Shown here: in pieces, positions 1 to 7,677 of the stretch
How the letters are laid out: the number at the start of each line of letters is the position of its first letter
Numbering within the stretch: position 1 is the first letter of the stretch
NCBI RefSeq assembly: GCF_046237605.1
Contig: NZ_CP143542.1
Coordinates: forward strand, 1,674,001 to 1,738,000
DNA from: Paraperibacillus marinus
Lineage (GTDB): Bacteria; Bacillota; Bacilli; Bacillales; DSM-1321
Length of the DNA: 64,000 nt
Direction of reading: 5' to 3'
Program-made: the position numbers and the translations under genes
The notes under the pieces: model-generated
Seen by the model: only the letters and a program-made list of their open reading frames with translations
Database searches by the model: none
Told to the model about the DNA's origin: nothing

Positions 1-1040
1 TTATTAGCAGCGGATTTTTCACCTGTAGCTTTAAAGCTGACGGTATGCCTGCCTGGAGATAGATGGTCAGCAATATAAATGATCCGGTCCCTTTTAAAAG
101 GCCACCAGGTGCTTAAAGAAGCGGTCCGTTTACCATCTATATAGACATCAACAATCCCGCCGTCCGGGCTTCTTAGCATTTTGACGCCGAGAAGTGTGCC
201 CGTGAAGCTCGTTTCCAGGGTGCTGCCTTTTTCGGCGCCGGTATAATAGCCATTTGAAAAATAGAAGCCCTTCTGCTTCATTTCGCTGGTGCTGCTGGCA
301 AGGATGAGATCAGAATCAGGATAGAGGGGAGCGGCAGAGCGGGCCGGCAGTTTTTTCATTATAAGATTTGCATTCAGCGCCTGGTTAATAGCTTCAGCAT
401 ATAACCGGTACCCTTTGCCGGTGGGATGCACGCCGTCGGCGGTCAGCTCGGATTCCCGGTAGCCGCTGTTTGAAAAGACGGGCCGCATGTCAATATGGGC
501 TGTCTGGTAATGCTTTGAGAGATTGTCTATTTTCCGGGCAAATTCCGGGAATTCAAGGCAGCTTTCAGTAATGGTCACAATTTCAGCATAAGGGTAAAGA
601 ACTTTCACTTTCCTTATGACAGATTCATACAGCCTCCCAAAGCTGTCCGCACTCATATATTTCCGGTCGTTTTCACCGAAGACAATAAAGGCCAGGTCAA
701 TAGGACCCTGGACTTTCTGATATTGCAGCTTATAGAGACCTTCTAATGAGGTGGCTCCGCTCTGGACTAGGTAACTGCCTGTCATCTCTGATCCATGTTC
801 TTCATAGACTTTCTTCTCAAGCTGTTTAAACCAGCGCCTGCTATAGGTTTCAGCACCAGAACCCCTGCCGATGCTGTCACCTATCACGAGATAATGGACG
901 GGCTCCTGCCGCTCCATTTTTTCGTAAATAGACAGTTTATCTTCCTCGCCATATGAAGGCTTTAGGAATGCAGGGCTGCTAATGAACATAATGATGGCTG
1001 CTAGTGATATGGTAATCGCAGTGATGTATTTTATCCTCAA
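1..1040 (-). CDS. SGNH/GDSL-family hydrolase, C-terminus cut by window edge
   Basis: The reading frame is open from a TTG at 1040 to the left edge, so the C-terminus is missing. The TTG is preceded by AGGAAAAACG, a usable ribosome binding site. The N-terminus has a hydrophobic signal or anchor segment (about residues 6-22), predicting an exported or membrane-anchored protein. SGNH-hydrolase blocks follow: GDSIG (nucleophile Ser), GEND (block III) and DGVHPT (block V Asp/His). After the catalytic domain comes a further domain that looks like a beta-rich accessory or carbohydrate-binding part. The family deacylates or deacetylates esters, often on glycans; the substrate cannot be told. No operon partner is visible. 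Confidence 0.8.
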   Translation of the reverse strand, partial: MRIKYITAITISLAAIIMFISSPAFLKPSYGEEDKLSIYEKMERQEPVHYLVIGDSIGRGSGAETYSRRWFKQLEKKVYEEHGSEMTGSYLVQSGATSLEGLYKLQYQKVQGPIDLAFIVFGENDRKYMSADSFGRLYESVIRKVKVLYPYAEIVTITESCLEFPEFARKIDNLSKHYQTAHIDMRPVFSNSGYRESELTADGVHPTGKGYRLYAEAINQALNANLIMKKLPARSAAPLYPDSDLILASSTSEMKQKGFYFSNGYYTGAEKGSTLETSFTGTLLGVKMLRSPDGGIVDVYIDGKRTASLSTWWPFKRDRIIYIADHLSPGRHTVSFKATGEKSAAN

Positions 1041-1277
1041 CGTTTTTCCTCCGTATTTTTAAATCCACAAAGCGAGAGGAACAAAGCAAATATATCTATT
1101 ATCTTAACTTGATTATGAATGAATTTAAAGAAAAATTTAAAGAAAATGAAATGTATTTGAAACATAATGAGGATTTTGTAAAAAAAGTGAAAATAGGCAT
1201 ATGCACATACGGATATCCGCCCGTAGACATATGGTAGGAGTGTAAACAGAAAAAAGACAGAATGGGAGTGAAAATAC

Positions 1278-1409
1278 ATGTATTATGGATGCGGTTATGG
1301 ACATGGCGGATATGGGTATGGCGGTGGTTTTGCAGGAGGATTCGCCTTGATTGTCGTATTGTTCATTTTACTGATTATAATTGGAGCTTCTTTCACCGGA
1401 TGGGTTTGA
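1278..1409 (+). CDS. YjcZ/SscA-family small sporulation protein
   Basis: A 43-residue peptide with a Gly/Tyr-rich N-terminus (MYYGCGYGHGGYGYGGG) followed by a hydrophobic segment FALIVVLFILLIIIGASF. This layout is characteristic of the YjcZ family, to which the B. subtilis spore assembly peptide SscA belongs. GGGAGTG lies 7 bases before the ATG, and a strong terminator follows, so it is a monocistronic unit. Expected to be membrane- or coat-associated in sporulating cells; that role is by family analogy only. Confidence 0.85.
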   Translation: MYYGCGYGHGGYGYGGGFAGGFALIVVLFILLIIIGASFTGWV

Positions 1410-1452
1410 TCGGCTGCAGATAAAGAACATTAAAATCAGTGAACGAACCAAG

Positions 1453-1478
1453 AGCTGCCTGGATGGCAGCTTTTTGTT
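1453..1478 (+). terminator. Intrinsic terminator of the YjcZ-family gene
   Basis: AGCTGCC pairs with GGCAGCT around a 5-base loop and is followed by TTTTTGTTT. Confidence 0.8.
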
Positions 1479-1688
1479 TAATTTATAGGGAAGGAAGCGG
1501 TCTCTGTCCGTGGCAGTCCGTTATAAAAGTATCCCTCACGAAAGAAGGCTGCACCTCAGCAAAAGTTTTTACTTTAAATCCATTGTGGTCAGGATTATAA
1601 TGGAATGCATGATACAGATGAATCAGGGGCTATAATTCAAACATAATCTTCGGATTTTAATTCGGCCTGCGAGGAGAATGGATGCGAG

Positions 1689-1910
1689 ATGAAATCTTTT
1701 TACCACCACTTGATGAAGTACAGGCAGCCAAAGGATACCGATGAATTGACTGCCTTTGCAAATTCAGCCTATAATGACCACGGATTTCCCAAGCAGTCCA
1801 GTGATTATCATGAAATCAGCAGTTATCTGGAGCTGAATGTTCATTACCTGGAGAGCATGACTGTTTTTGACCGGGCATGGGACATTTATGTGCAGGAAGA
1901 AAAGCTGTAA
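1689..1910 (+). CDS. yozE: YozE family protein (UPF0346)
   Basis: 73 residues beginning MKSFYHHLMKYR and containing FANSAYNDHGFPK and DYHEISSYLELN, the recognisable core of the YozE family (small helical SAM-like fold). Length equals the family norm. The biochemical role is unknown. The gene lies near yozD, a yodL-like gene and deoD, matching the B. subtilis neighbourhood. The best Shine-Dalgarno candidate, GAGGAG, is rather far upstream. Confidence 0.9.
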   Translation: MKSFYHHLMKYRQPKDTDELTAFANSAYNDHGFPKQSSDYHEISSYLELNVHYLESMTVFDRAWDIYVQEEKL

Positions 1911-2036
1911 AGTGCTTAATATGATACCAGTTCTGCGAAGTCTAAAAGGGCTGATGAGGGACGGACAGGTGCAGCAGAATATCGTTCAATGTGTTAAATA
2001 TGGAGTCAGCCAGCTGAGCTCTGATATAAAACGCAG

Positions 2037-2072
2037 AAGGCATTCCCTTTAATTCGAGGGTCTGCCTTTTTT
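2037..2072 (+). terminator. Terminator-like hairpin after yozE
   Basis: AAGGCA..CCCT pairs with AGGG..TGCCTT with a small internal loop, followed by six T. The 125 bases between yozE and this hairpin contain a 43-codon open frame without a ribosome binding site, which I do not call. Confidence 0.6.
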
Positions 2073-2181
2073 GCATGTCCAAAAATCCTGCCAGTTCTAC
2101 AAATCTATGACGAACCAAAGCCAGCCTGCATACTATATGGTAATTAATCAACCAAGAACTGTCTTGAGAGGATGGCTCTTT

Positions 2182-2880
2182 ATGGCTAACAACAAAAAAC
2201 CAAAATTCAAAATTGGGGATACAGTCGTCATTAATTTATATGGAACGGTCGGTAAAATAACAGACTTTAAGCTTATGGACCAGGCCTATGTTTATGAAGT
2301 GAATCATAGTGAAGGACTTTATTTAGAATCCTCTCTCGAACATATCACAGATTATCAAGGAGAGATTTTAATTGAGTCAGAACAGGTGGATATTGTGTAT
2401 AAGTTTTTCTTTGGGGACCTTGTACAGGTAGAAGGATATGGCACCCAGCTGTTCAAGGTCATTGGCTTCAGGACGGAAATCTGGAGATACAAAGAGAATT
2501 CCTGGGAAGATGTCATTTATGAGCTTTCAAAGATCAGTGACGGCGAATGGCTGGAAGCCCAGGAAGACGAGCTGCTCCTTATAGCTGATAATGAAACAGC
2601 GGATACCTACCTTCAAAAGTTGGGATTTCTTCATCCGATAACAAAAAAGGGGAGTAAGCCGGACCTGGTGAAGGCACCTAAAGAATCTAAGAAATCGGAA
2701 AAAGAGTGGATAGAATGGAAGAAGGATAAGCAGCAGCTGATTGATAGCCTGCTCGATTTATATAATGATTATCACGATTTGTATGAGACCTTCCGGGATG
2801 AAGAATATCATGATGTAATGAAGCTGGTCATGAATAAGATCAAGGCTGCAGCGAAAGAACTGCATAACCGCCATGAATAG
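2182..2880 (+). CDS. Conserved hypothetical protein in the yodN position
   Basis: 232 residues, start ATG at 2182 with GAGAGGATG upstream; the open frame extends further 5' but without a convincing start. The N-terminal half contains two beta-rich modules that both hold short KFKIGD/FFGDLVQVEGYG-type segments resembling small SH3-like barrels, and the C-terminal third is a charged Lys/Glu-rich helical region. I do not recognise a catalytic motif. Position between yozE and yozD is the one occupied by yodN in B. subtilis, so orthology is inferred from synteny only. Probably cytoplasmic. Confidence 0.75.
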   Translation: MANNKKPKFKIGDTVVINLYGTVGKITDFKLMDQAYVYEVNHSEGLYLESSLEHITDYQGEILIESEQVDIVYKFFFGDLVQVEGYGTQLFKVIGFRTEIWRYKENSWEDVIYELSKISDGEWLEAQEDELLLIADNETADTYLQKLGFLHPITKKGSKPDLVKAPKESKKSEKEWIEWKKDKQQLIDSLLDLYNDYHDLYETFRDEEYHDVMKLVMNKIKAAAKELHNRHE

Positions 2881-2973
2881 GCACCGCCTCCTATTTTAGC
2901 CGGGAAGGCTTGTATAATTTGATGGAATGAAAGGAAAAAGGCCATCATACATCTAACTAAGGGGGCGATTCAG

Positions 2974-3144
2974 ATGCGCGAGATTGAAGTATTTATAGAT
3001 ACGGAAGAAATCGCAGAATTCTTCTTTCGCGAACTTGTGAAGAGGGGGCTTGTTCCTTCCCAGGACGAATTGGAAGAGATCGCAGACATTACTTTTGAGT
3101 ATCTGATTGCAAAGTCAATTATTGATGAAGATGTTGACGGGTAG
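2974..3144 (+). CDS. yozD: YozD family protein
   Basis: A 56-residue acidic protein, MREIEVFIDTEEIAEFFFRE..., with the conserved EEIAEFF and EEIADITFEYLI segments of YozD. AAGGGGG precedes the ATG at good spacing. The function is unknown. It is part of the yozE/yozD/deoD neighbourhood conserved in Bacillus. Confidence 0.85.
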   Translation: MREIEVFIDTEEIAEFFFRELVKRGLVPSQDELEEIADITFEYLIAKSIIDEDVDG

Positions 3145-3177
3145 CTCCTGTTCGGATACCCTTTGGGGAAAATAGTA

Positions 3178-3232
3178 AAGAGGCTGTTCCTGCCTTCAAA
3201 AAAACGGGGGAGCTGCCTCTTCTTAATTATTT
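3178..3232 (+). terminator. Probable terminator after yozD
   Basis: AAGAGGC and GCCTCTT can pair across a 30-base loop that itself holds an A-tract; T-rich sequence follows. Weaker than the other terminators in the window. Confidence 0.45.
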
Positions 3233-3295
3233 TTATTTGAGAAATGAAACTTGTTCTTCTTATGTACGTATGTTGACTATAAAGGAGTGATCTTC

Positions 3296-3478
3296 ATGCT
3301 GGGGAAAATCATAAAAAGCCTGTTCGGAGGAAAGAAACATACCGCTCATTTTTCATCAAGCGATAAATGGAAGTCCAAGCATTCTTACAAGAAAGAGCTT
3401 GGCTATGGGTCTAAGCATTATAAGAAAAAGAAACACTCCAGCTTTTTCACAAGCTCCAGGAGTTTCCGCAGCAGCTAA
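3296..3478 (+). CDS. Small basic Ser/Lys-rich protein, possible kinase substrate
   Basis: 60 residues, ATG at 3296 with AAAGGAGTG five bases upstream. The first 12 residues (MLGKIIKSLFGG) could form a short amphipathic helix. The rest is almost only Lys, Ser, His, Tyr and Phe, for example GSKHYKKKKHSSFF and SSRSFRSS. No domain is recognised. The stop is six bases before the start of a Hanks-type kinase gene, so the two are almost certainly co-transcribed. Composition recalls the Lys/Ser-rich spore-coat proteins that are phosphorylated by coat kinases (CotB/CotG with CotH); that it is a substrate of the next gene is inference. Confidence 0.7.
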   Translation: MLGKIIKSLFGGKKHTAHFSSSDKWKSKHSYKKELGYGSKHYKKKKHSSFFTSSRSFRSS

Positions 3479-3484
3479 GATCAT

Positions 3485-4306
3485 ATGAGTATCTATCAGC
3501 GGTTTAAAGGTTTGCTTCCTGAGTATATTGCAGAAAGATGGTTCCTGAAGGAATTGGAAAACAGATGTGCCTGGCGGGTTTTGGGTACTGCCGGCATCGG
3601 AAGCTATGGAAAGGCTTATTTGGTGCAGGACAGAGCCACACAGAATTTATTTATCCTGAAAAGGCTGCGTAAGCGGAAATGGGGAAAAAAAGCGGTACTT
3701 CAAGCCTTTCGGGAGGAGCAGGAATTGCTAAAGAAACTTCAGTCTCCTTCGTTCCCTAAGCATATTGAAGGCGGCTGTATAAATGGCATTCCTTATTTCA
3801 TCATGGAGCGGAAAGCAGGCAGGACGATTGAAGAGCTGCTTTTTGAGGATGGAATGGCATTTTCCGAAAAGGAAGCTTTCCAATTAGGCGCTGAATTGCT
3901 TGAACTGATTGTCTGCCTCCATACCTGCGGTATTTCTCACAGAGATATCCGCCTGCCCAACATTCTTTTAGATCAAGGGCGCATCAGCATCATCGATTTT
4001 GGGCTTGCCTGCAGCCTGCAGGTACAGGAGGAAAGAAAAGGGCATCCAAGGGATTACAGGAACCATTTGAGTGACTTGTATTTATTGGGCCATTTTATTT
4101 TGTTCCTTTTATATTCGGGTTTCGCCCCATCCGGGACTTTTGGATCGAAAAGCTGGGAAGAAGAATTGGAAGTTACAGAGAAATCACGAATGATCATCAA
4201 AAAATTGCTTCTGGCTGAGGAGGAATACCCTTCGGCCAGAACAGCATTAGATGAAATACAGATACATATTAAAGAAACTTGGAGGGAAGAAGATGGCGTT
4301 TTTTAA
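3485..4306 (+). CDS. Hanks-type serine/threonine protein kinase family protein
   Basis: 273 residues with a compact protein-kinase core: Gly-rich loop GTAGIGSYGKAYLV (about 36-49), an ATP-binding Lys in FILKRL, catalytic loop HRDIRLPNILL, metal-binding DFG, and a subdomain IX-like SDLYLLG. There is no transmembrane segment or PASTA region, so it is a small soluble kinase like B. subtilis YbdM/YrzF rather than PrkC. No canonical APE motif is evident. Translation is probably coupled to the Lys/Ser-rich gene upstream, and its 3' end overlaps spo0M by 14 bases, which places it in a sporulation context. Confidence 0.8.
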   Translation: MSIYQRFKGLLPEYIAERWFLKELENRCAWRVLGTAGIGSYGKAYLVQDRATQNLFILKRLRKRKWGKKAVLQAFREEQELLKKLQSPSFPKHIEGGCINGIPYFIMERKAGRTIEELLFEDGMAFSEKEAFQLGAELLELIVCLHTCGISHRDIRLPNILLDQGRISIIDFGLACSLQVQEERKGHPRDYRNHLSDLYLLGHFILFLLYSGFAPSGTFGSKSWEEELEVTEKSRMIIKKLLLAEEEYPSARTALDEIQIHIKETWREEDGVF

Positions 4307-5063
4307 TAAAGTATTGGCGAGCATCGGCATTGGCAATTCAGAGGTGGATACACGGCTGGAAACAGATCGTTATATCCCCGGGGATAAGGTCTCAGGCATT
4401 GTCGAAATCAAAGGCGGGTCGGTCGAACAGAGAATAGACGAAATTTACCTGAGCGTCTGCACACAGTATGTAAAAGAAGTGGATGATAAGAAATATACCC
4501 AAAAAGCCGTGATGTTGAAGCATAGATTAAATGATGCTTTCACAATTGGTGCCGGAGAAAAGAAAAACATCCCGTTTACTTTTACCCTTCCGGAGGATGT
4601 TCCGCTTACATATGGAAAAACAAAGGTATGGATTGAAACGGGGCTGGACATTAAGAACGCGGTAGATCCTTCAGATGAAGATTATTTACAGATCCAGCCT
4701 GGCCCCCTTGTTCATTCGGTCCTGCTTGGATTGACCGAGCTGGGTTTCAGGCTCAGGCAGGCTGAAAACAAGGCAGGTTCACGCAAGTATCAAGGAGTCC
4801 ACCCGTTTCTTCAGGAATTCGAATTTGTGCCAGTATCAGGAAAATATCAGGGCAGGCTGGACGAACTGGAAGTAACTTTCCTGAAATCAGGACAAGATGC
4901 GGCCGATCTGCTGATACAGGTGGACAGAAAGGCCAAGGGACTTGCCGGCCTATTTGCTGAAGCGATGGAAATGGATGAAACCATGGTCCGGTCTTCCGTT
5001 TCCAGGCGGGATATCCCTAAGATGCAAGAGACACTCGACCGTATCATCGAACGTTACGGATAA
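4293..5063 (+). CDS. spo0M: Sporulation-control protein Spo0M
   Basis: 256 residues of the arrestin-like SpoOM family; N-terminus MAFFNKVLASIGIGNSEVDTR and the YIPGDKVSGIVEI strand pattern are typical, and the length matches B. subtilis Spo0M. The ATG at 4293 is chosen because GGAGGGAAG precedes it. The gene begins inside the end of the kinase gene. Spo0M affects stage 0 sporulation and cytokinesis in B. subtilis; its biochemical mechanism is not settled. Its terminator has been split by an IS element. Confidence 0.9.
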   Translation: MAFFNKVLASIGIGNSEVDTRLETDRYIPGDKVSGIVEIKGGSVEQRIDEIYLSVCTQYVKEVDDKKYTQKAVMLKHRLNDAFTIGAGEKKNIPFTFTLPEDVPLTYGKTKVWIETGLDIKNAVDPSDEDYLQIQPGPLVHSVLLGLTELGFRLRQAENKAGSRKYQGVHPFLQEFEFVPVSGKYQGRLDELEVTFLKSGQDAADLLIQVDRKAKGLAGLFAEAMEMDETMVRSSVSRRDIPKMQETLDRIIERYG

Positions 5064-5068
5064 TGATA

Positions 5069-5087
5069 AAAACCCTTCCCGCTAATC
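5069..5087 (+). terminator. Left half of the spo0M terminator, interrupted by the IS
   Basis: AAAACCCTTCCCG (5069-5081) followed by loop bases CT and the target duplication AATC (5084-5087). Its complementary arm is at 6379-6391. Without the IS the 13-bp stem would close on the 8-base loop CTAATCAT and be followed by GTTTTG. Confidence 0.9.
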
Positions 5088-5116
5088 TGAAGAGACCCAC
5101 GTAAATGAGACAAGGA

Positions 5117-5170
5117 AAAAACACCCCCTGAATCGTATTTATTAAATATGATTCCTAGGAGGGTGTTTTT
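5117..5170 (+). promoter_or_regulatory. Hairpin that buries the orfA ribosome binding site
   Basis: AAAAACACCC (5117-5126) pairs with GGGTGTTTTT (5161-5170), CCT with AGG, and GAATC with GATTC, giving a long imperfect hairpin. The Shine-Dalgarno AGGAGGG (5157-5163) lies entirely in its 3' arm. Such a structure would form only on transcripts entering from outside the IS and would limit transposase translation. Confidence 0.65.
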
Positions 5171-5172
5171 CT

Positions 5173-5502
5173 TTGGGCACAAGAGTTCATTATCCAGAAG
5201 AAATAAAATGGAAAGCAATCAAAATGAAGCAAGAAGGGAAGAGCAACAGTGAAATAATGAGTCACCTTAATATTAAAAATAAATCACAGATTAAAACGTG
5301 GATGAAATGGTACAGGACAGGTCAAACCTATCGGTTTTCCCAAGAAGTAGGAAAGCAATACAGTTATGGGAAGGGGCTTGAGGAACTAAGTGAGGTTGAA
5401 CAACTGAAAAGAAAGGTCAAACATCTTGAAGTACAAGTAGATATTTTAAAAAAGTACCAGGAACTCGAAAGGAGTTGGAGCCCCAAATCATTATTCAAGT
5501 AG
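5173..5502 (+). CDS. IS3-family transposase OrfA
   Basis: 109 residues starting with TTG at 5173, preceded by AGGAGGG. Contains an N-terminal helix-turn-helix (YPEEIKWKAIKMKQEGKSNSEIMSHL) of the IS3/IS150 OrfA type and a C-terminal coiled-coil (LKRKVKHLEVQVDILKK) that serves multimerisation. It binds the terminal repeats and, when fused to OrfB by frameshifting, makes the full transposase. Confidence 0.9.
   Translation: MGTRVHYPEEIKWKAIKMKQEGKSNSEIMSHLNIKNKSQIKTWMKWYRTGQTYRFSQEVGKQYSYGKGLEELSEVEQLKRKVKHLEVQVDILKKYQELERSWSPKSLFK
5448..5454 (+). other. -1 programmed frameshift site (A AAA AAG)
   Basis: The canonical slippery heptamer is in the correct register of orfA (codons AAA 5449-5451 and AAG 5452-5454). 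The -1 frame is open from here into orfB, giving the fused OrfAB product. Confidence 0.85.
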
Positions 5503-6335
5503 TCGAAAGTCTATCCTCTGTTTATCAAATTATTGATATTCTTAAGGTATTAGGAATACCTAAGTCTACCTTTTATAGATGGAAGAAGAAATACAAGGTT
5601 ATTGTCCTGACTCCATTAGAGGAGTTAGTTATCAAATTGTGCGAGGAAAACCACTATCACTATGGCCATCGTAAGATTAGATCTATACTGGATAGGAAAT
5701 ACAGGATTAAAGTAAATCGAAAAACAGTTCAAAAAATCATGCAAAAGTTCGATATTCAATGCCAAATTAAGAAAAAACGGCAAAAGCACATAAGTGGTGA
5801 GAGTAACATTGTCGTAGGGAATATCCTAAACCGGAATTTTATATCAAGCCGACCAGACGAGAAATGGGTAACAGACATCACGTACCTGCCGTATGGTACA
5901 ACGATGTTGTATTTATCGACTATCATGGATTTATACAATAATGAGATTATTTCTTACACAATAAGTACATCCCAGGATATCAGCTTGGTGATGGAAAACT
6001 TAAAGGAAGCTGTGGAGCTGCGTAAGCCCGAAAACTTAATTCTTCACAGCGACCAGGGGTCTGTATATACTTCTTATGCCTATCAGAATTTCGCCAAAGA
6101 AAAAGGCATTACCACAAGCATGTCCCGAAAGGGAAACTGCCATGACAATGCCGTAATCGAATCCTTTCACTCCTCGCTAAAGTCGGAAGGATTCAACGCT
6201 CAAGCAAGAGCATCTATGTCCAATTCTAAAGTAGTATATTTGGTAAATCAATATATGTATCGTTACAACCATATACGGATTCAGGAAAAATTAAACTACC
6301 TGTCCCCTCTTGAATATAGGGAACAGGTAGCATAG
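5475..6335 (+). CDS. IS3-family transposase OrfB, DDE integrase domain
   Basis: 286 residues from a TTG at 5475, though the biologically relevant product is probably OrfAB made by -1 slippage at 5448. HTH_21-like region near HYHYGHRKIRSIL, then the rve catalytic core with DDE residues in WVTDITYLP, LHSDQGSVYTS and DNAVIESFHSSLKSE. The frame is intact to its stop, 37 bases inside the right end. Confidence 0.93.
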   Translation: MEPQIIIQVVESLSSVYQIIDILKVLGIPKSTFYRWKKKYKVIVLTPLEELVIKLCEENHYHYGHRKIRSILDRKYRIKVNRKTVQKIMQKFDIQCQIKKKRQKHISGESNIVVGNILNRNFISSRPDEKWVTDITYLPYGTTMLYLSTIMDLYNNEIISYTISTSQDISLVMENLKEAVELRKPENLILHSDQGSVYTSYAYQNFAKEKGITTSMSRKGNCHDNAVIESFHSSLKSEGFNAQARASMSNSKVVYLVNQYMYRYNHIRIQEKLNYLSPLEYREQVA

Positions 6336-6372
6336 GTGTTTTTTCCAAGTCTCATATTGAAGGGTCAGTTCA

Positions 6373-6397
6373 AATCATCGGGAAGGGTTTTGTTTTG
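6373..6397 (+). terminator. Right half of the split spo0M terminator
   Basis: Target duplication AATC, AT, then CGGGAAGGGTTTT (6379-6391) complementary to 5069-5081, followed by GTTTTG. Confidence 0.9.
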
Positions 6398-6493
6398 GGG
6401 CAGCGACAAAAATAGTGGTAATTTGATGAAGGATTCGACAATGGTTTTATTTAATAGTGTATTAACAAATTCAGGATAAAGGGGCAAAGAAAT

Positions 6494-6805
6494 ATGCATT
6501 GGCTTAAGCTTATTCAAAATCAGGGCAGATTGTATCATATCACTATTTTTCAGACGCCGTTTTCCGGGGAGAAAAAAGGATACCGCCAGGTTTATAAGTT
6601 AAAAGTCGGGGGCCGCTGCCACAGGGATGTTATCCAAAAGGTATTTAGTATGTTCAATGTTCTGGACCGGGTTCCTAAGGATTTCAAAGCGAGATATATA
6701 TTCACAGGCGATATTCTCCTTATTGATGAGGGCCAGCGGGGCAAGCATTATTACCGCCTGCAGCCGGGTGGCTGGGTGGAGGTCAGTTCAAGCCTGGTAT
6801 GCTAG
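6494..6805 (+). CDS. yodL: YodL-like protein
   Basis: 103 residues with ITIFQTPFSGEKKGYRQVYKL and a C-terminal YYRLQPGGW, a pattern I associate with YodL. It lies directly upstream of deoD as yodL does in B. subtilis. There YodL is a sporulation-induced inhibitor of the MreB cytoskeleton; transfer of that role here is inferred from similarity and synteny. AAAGGGGC upstream of the ATG is the binding site. The adjacent IS ends about 120 bases upstream and could supply read-through transcription. Confidence 0.7.
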   Translation: MHWLKLIQNQGRLYHITIFQTPFSGEKKGYRQVYKLKVGGRCHRDVIQKVFSMFNVLDRVPKDFKARYIFTGDILLIDEGQRGKHYYRLQPGGWVEVSSSLVC

Positions 6806-6885
6806 CAGTTTGACTTATGTTTACTTATTTTCCTATTAAAAGTGTATAGTTAAAGGCGTAAGCATGAAAAATATACTGTAACCGT

Positions 6886-6913
6886 TTTACAAGCGAGCGG
6901 AAGATGGTATAAT
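6886..6913 (+). promoter_or_regulatory. Candidate sigma-A promoter of deoD
   Basis: TTTACA (6886-6891), 16-base spacer, TATAAT (6908-6913), about 40 bases before the deoD start. Confidence 0.55.
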
Positions 6914-6955
6914 CAAAATCAGACGTCAGACCTTTTAATAGGAGGAAAACTACAA

Positions 6956-7660
6956 ATGAGTATACATATCGGTGCAAAGGAAAATGAAATAGCGGAAACA
7001 GTCCTGCTCCCTGGGGATCCTCTGCGTGCTAAATATATAGCCGAAACTTTTCTGGAAGATCCAAAGTTATATAATGAAGTTCGTAATATGTTCGGATATA
7101 CGGGCACATATAAAGGAAAAAAAGTATCAGTGCAGGGGACCGGAATGGGTGTTCCTTCTATCTCCATCTATATCAATGAACTGATGCAGAGCTATAATGT
7201 CCAGAATTTAATCAGAGTAGGGACATGCGGGGCCATCCAAAAGGATGTAAAGGTAAGGGATGTTATCCTTGCGATGACTGCCTCCACTGATTCGACAATC
7301 AACCGGACCATTTTTGGCGGATCCATTGACTATGCCCCTACAGCAGATTTTGATCTGTTAAAGAATGCATATGATCAGGGCGTAGAGAAGGGCCTTGCCA
7401 TCAAAGCCGGAAATGTTTTCACGGCAGACCTGTTTTACTCTGAGAATCCGCAGTTCGAAAAATTTGCCAAGTTCAATATCCTTGCCGTCGAAATGGAAAC
7501 AGCAGCCCTTTACACTCTTGCTGCTAAATATGGCCGGAAGGCTCTTTCCGTCCTGACGGTAAGCGACCATATTATCACTGGAGAAGAAACAACAGCAGAA
7601 GAACGCCAGACCACTTTCAATGATATGATTGAAATTGCTCTTGAAGCTGCGATAAAATAA
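6956..7660 (+). CDS. deoD: Purine-nucleoside phosphorylase DeoD-type
   Basis: 234 residues, the usual hexameric DeoD length. Phosphate/nucleoside site motifs are visible: LPGDPLRAKYIAE, RVGTCGAI, and the substrate-binding VEMETAALY, plus SDHI near the C-terminus. It cleaves purine (deoxy)nucleosides with phosphate to base plus (deoxy)ribose-1-phosphate in the cytoplasm (salvage). AGGAGG precedes the ATG. It appears to be transcribed alone from the promoter just upstream. Confidence 0.95.
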   Translation: MSIHIGAKENEIAETVLLPGDPLRAKYIAETFLEDPKLYNEVRNMFGYTGTYKGKKVSVQGTGMGVPSISIYINELMQSYNVQNLIRVGTCGAIQKDVKVRDVILAMTASTDSTINRTIFGGSIDYAPTADFDLLKNAYDQGVEKGLAIKAGNVFTADLFYSENPQFEKFAKFNILAVEMETAALYTLAAKYGRKALSVLTVSDHIITGEETTAEERQTTFNDMIEIALEAAIK

Positions 7661-7677
7661 AAAGCTGATATTCGTGT

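Larger units (their letters stand above)
5088..6372 (+). mobile_element. Complete IS3-family insertion sequence (IS150-like), 1285 bp
   Basis: Boundaries are fixed by three agreeing signs: a 4-bp target duplication AATC (5084-5087 and 6373-6376), imperfect terminal inverted repeats starting TGAA..GACCC and sharing ATGAGAC and GGAAAAAACACC, and perfect restoration of a terminator hairpin when the element is removed. Ends are TG...CA as expected for IS3. It has two overlapping frames, a DDE transposase and a -1 frameshift signal. Both frames are intact, so the element may be active. Confidence 0.93.

Noticed and set aside
1037..1279. 80-codon minus-strand frame between the SGNH hydrolase and the YjcZ gene
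   Set aside because: Almost only Phe/Ile/Tyr from AT-rich intergenic DNA, no ribosome binding site, and it overlaps both neighbours' control regions.
1921..2052. Small protein frame after yozE
   Set aside because: Starts without a ribosome binding site, runs into the terminator hairpin and has no recognisable composition.
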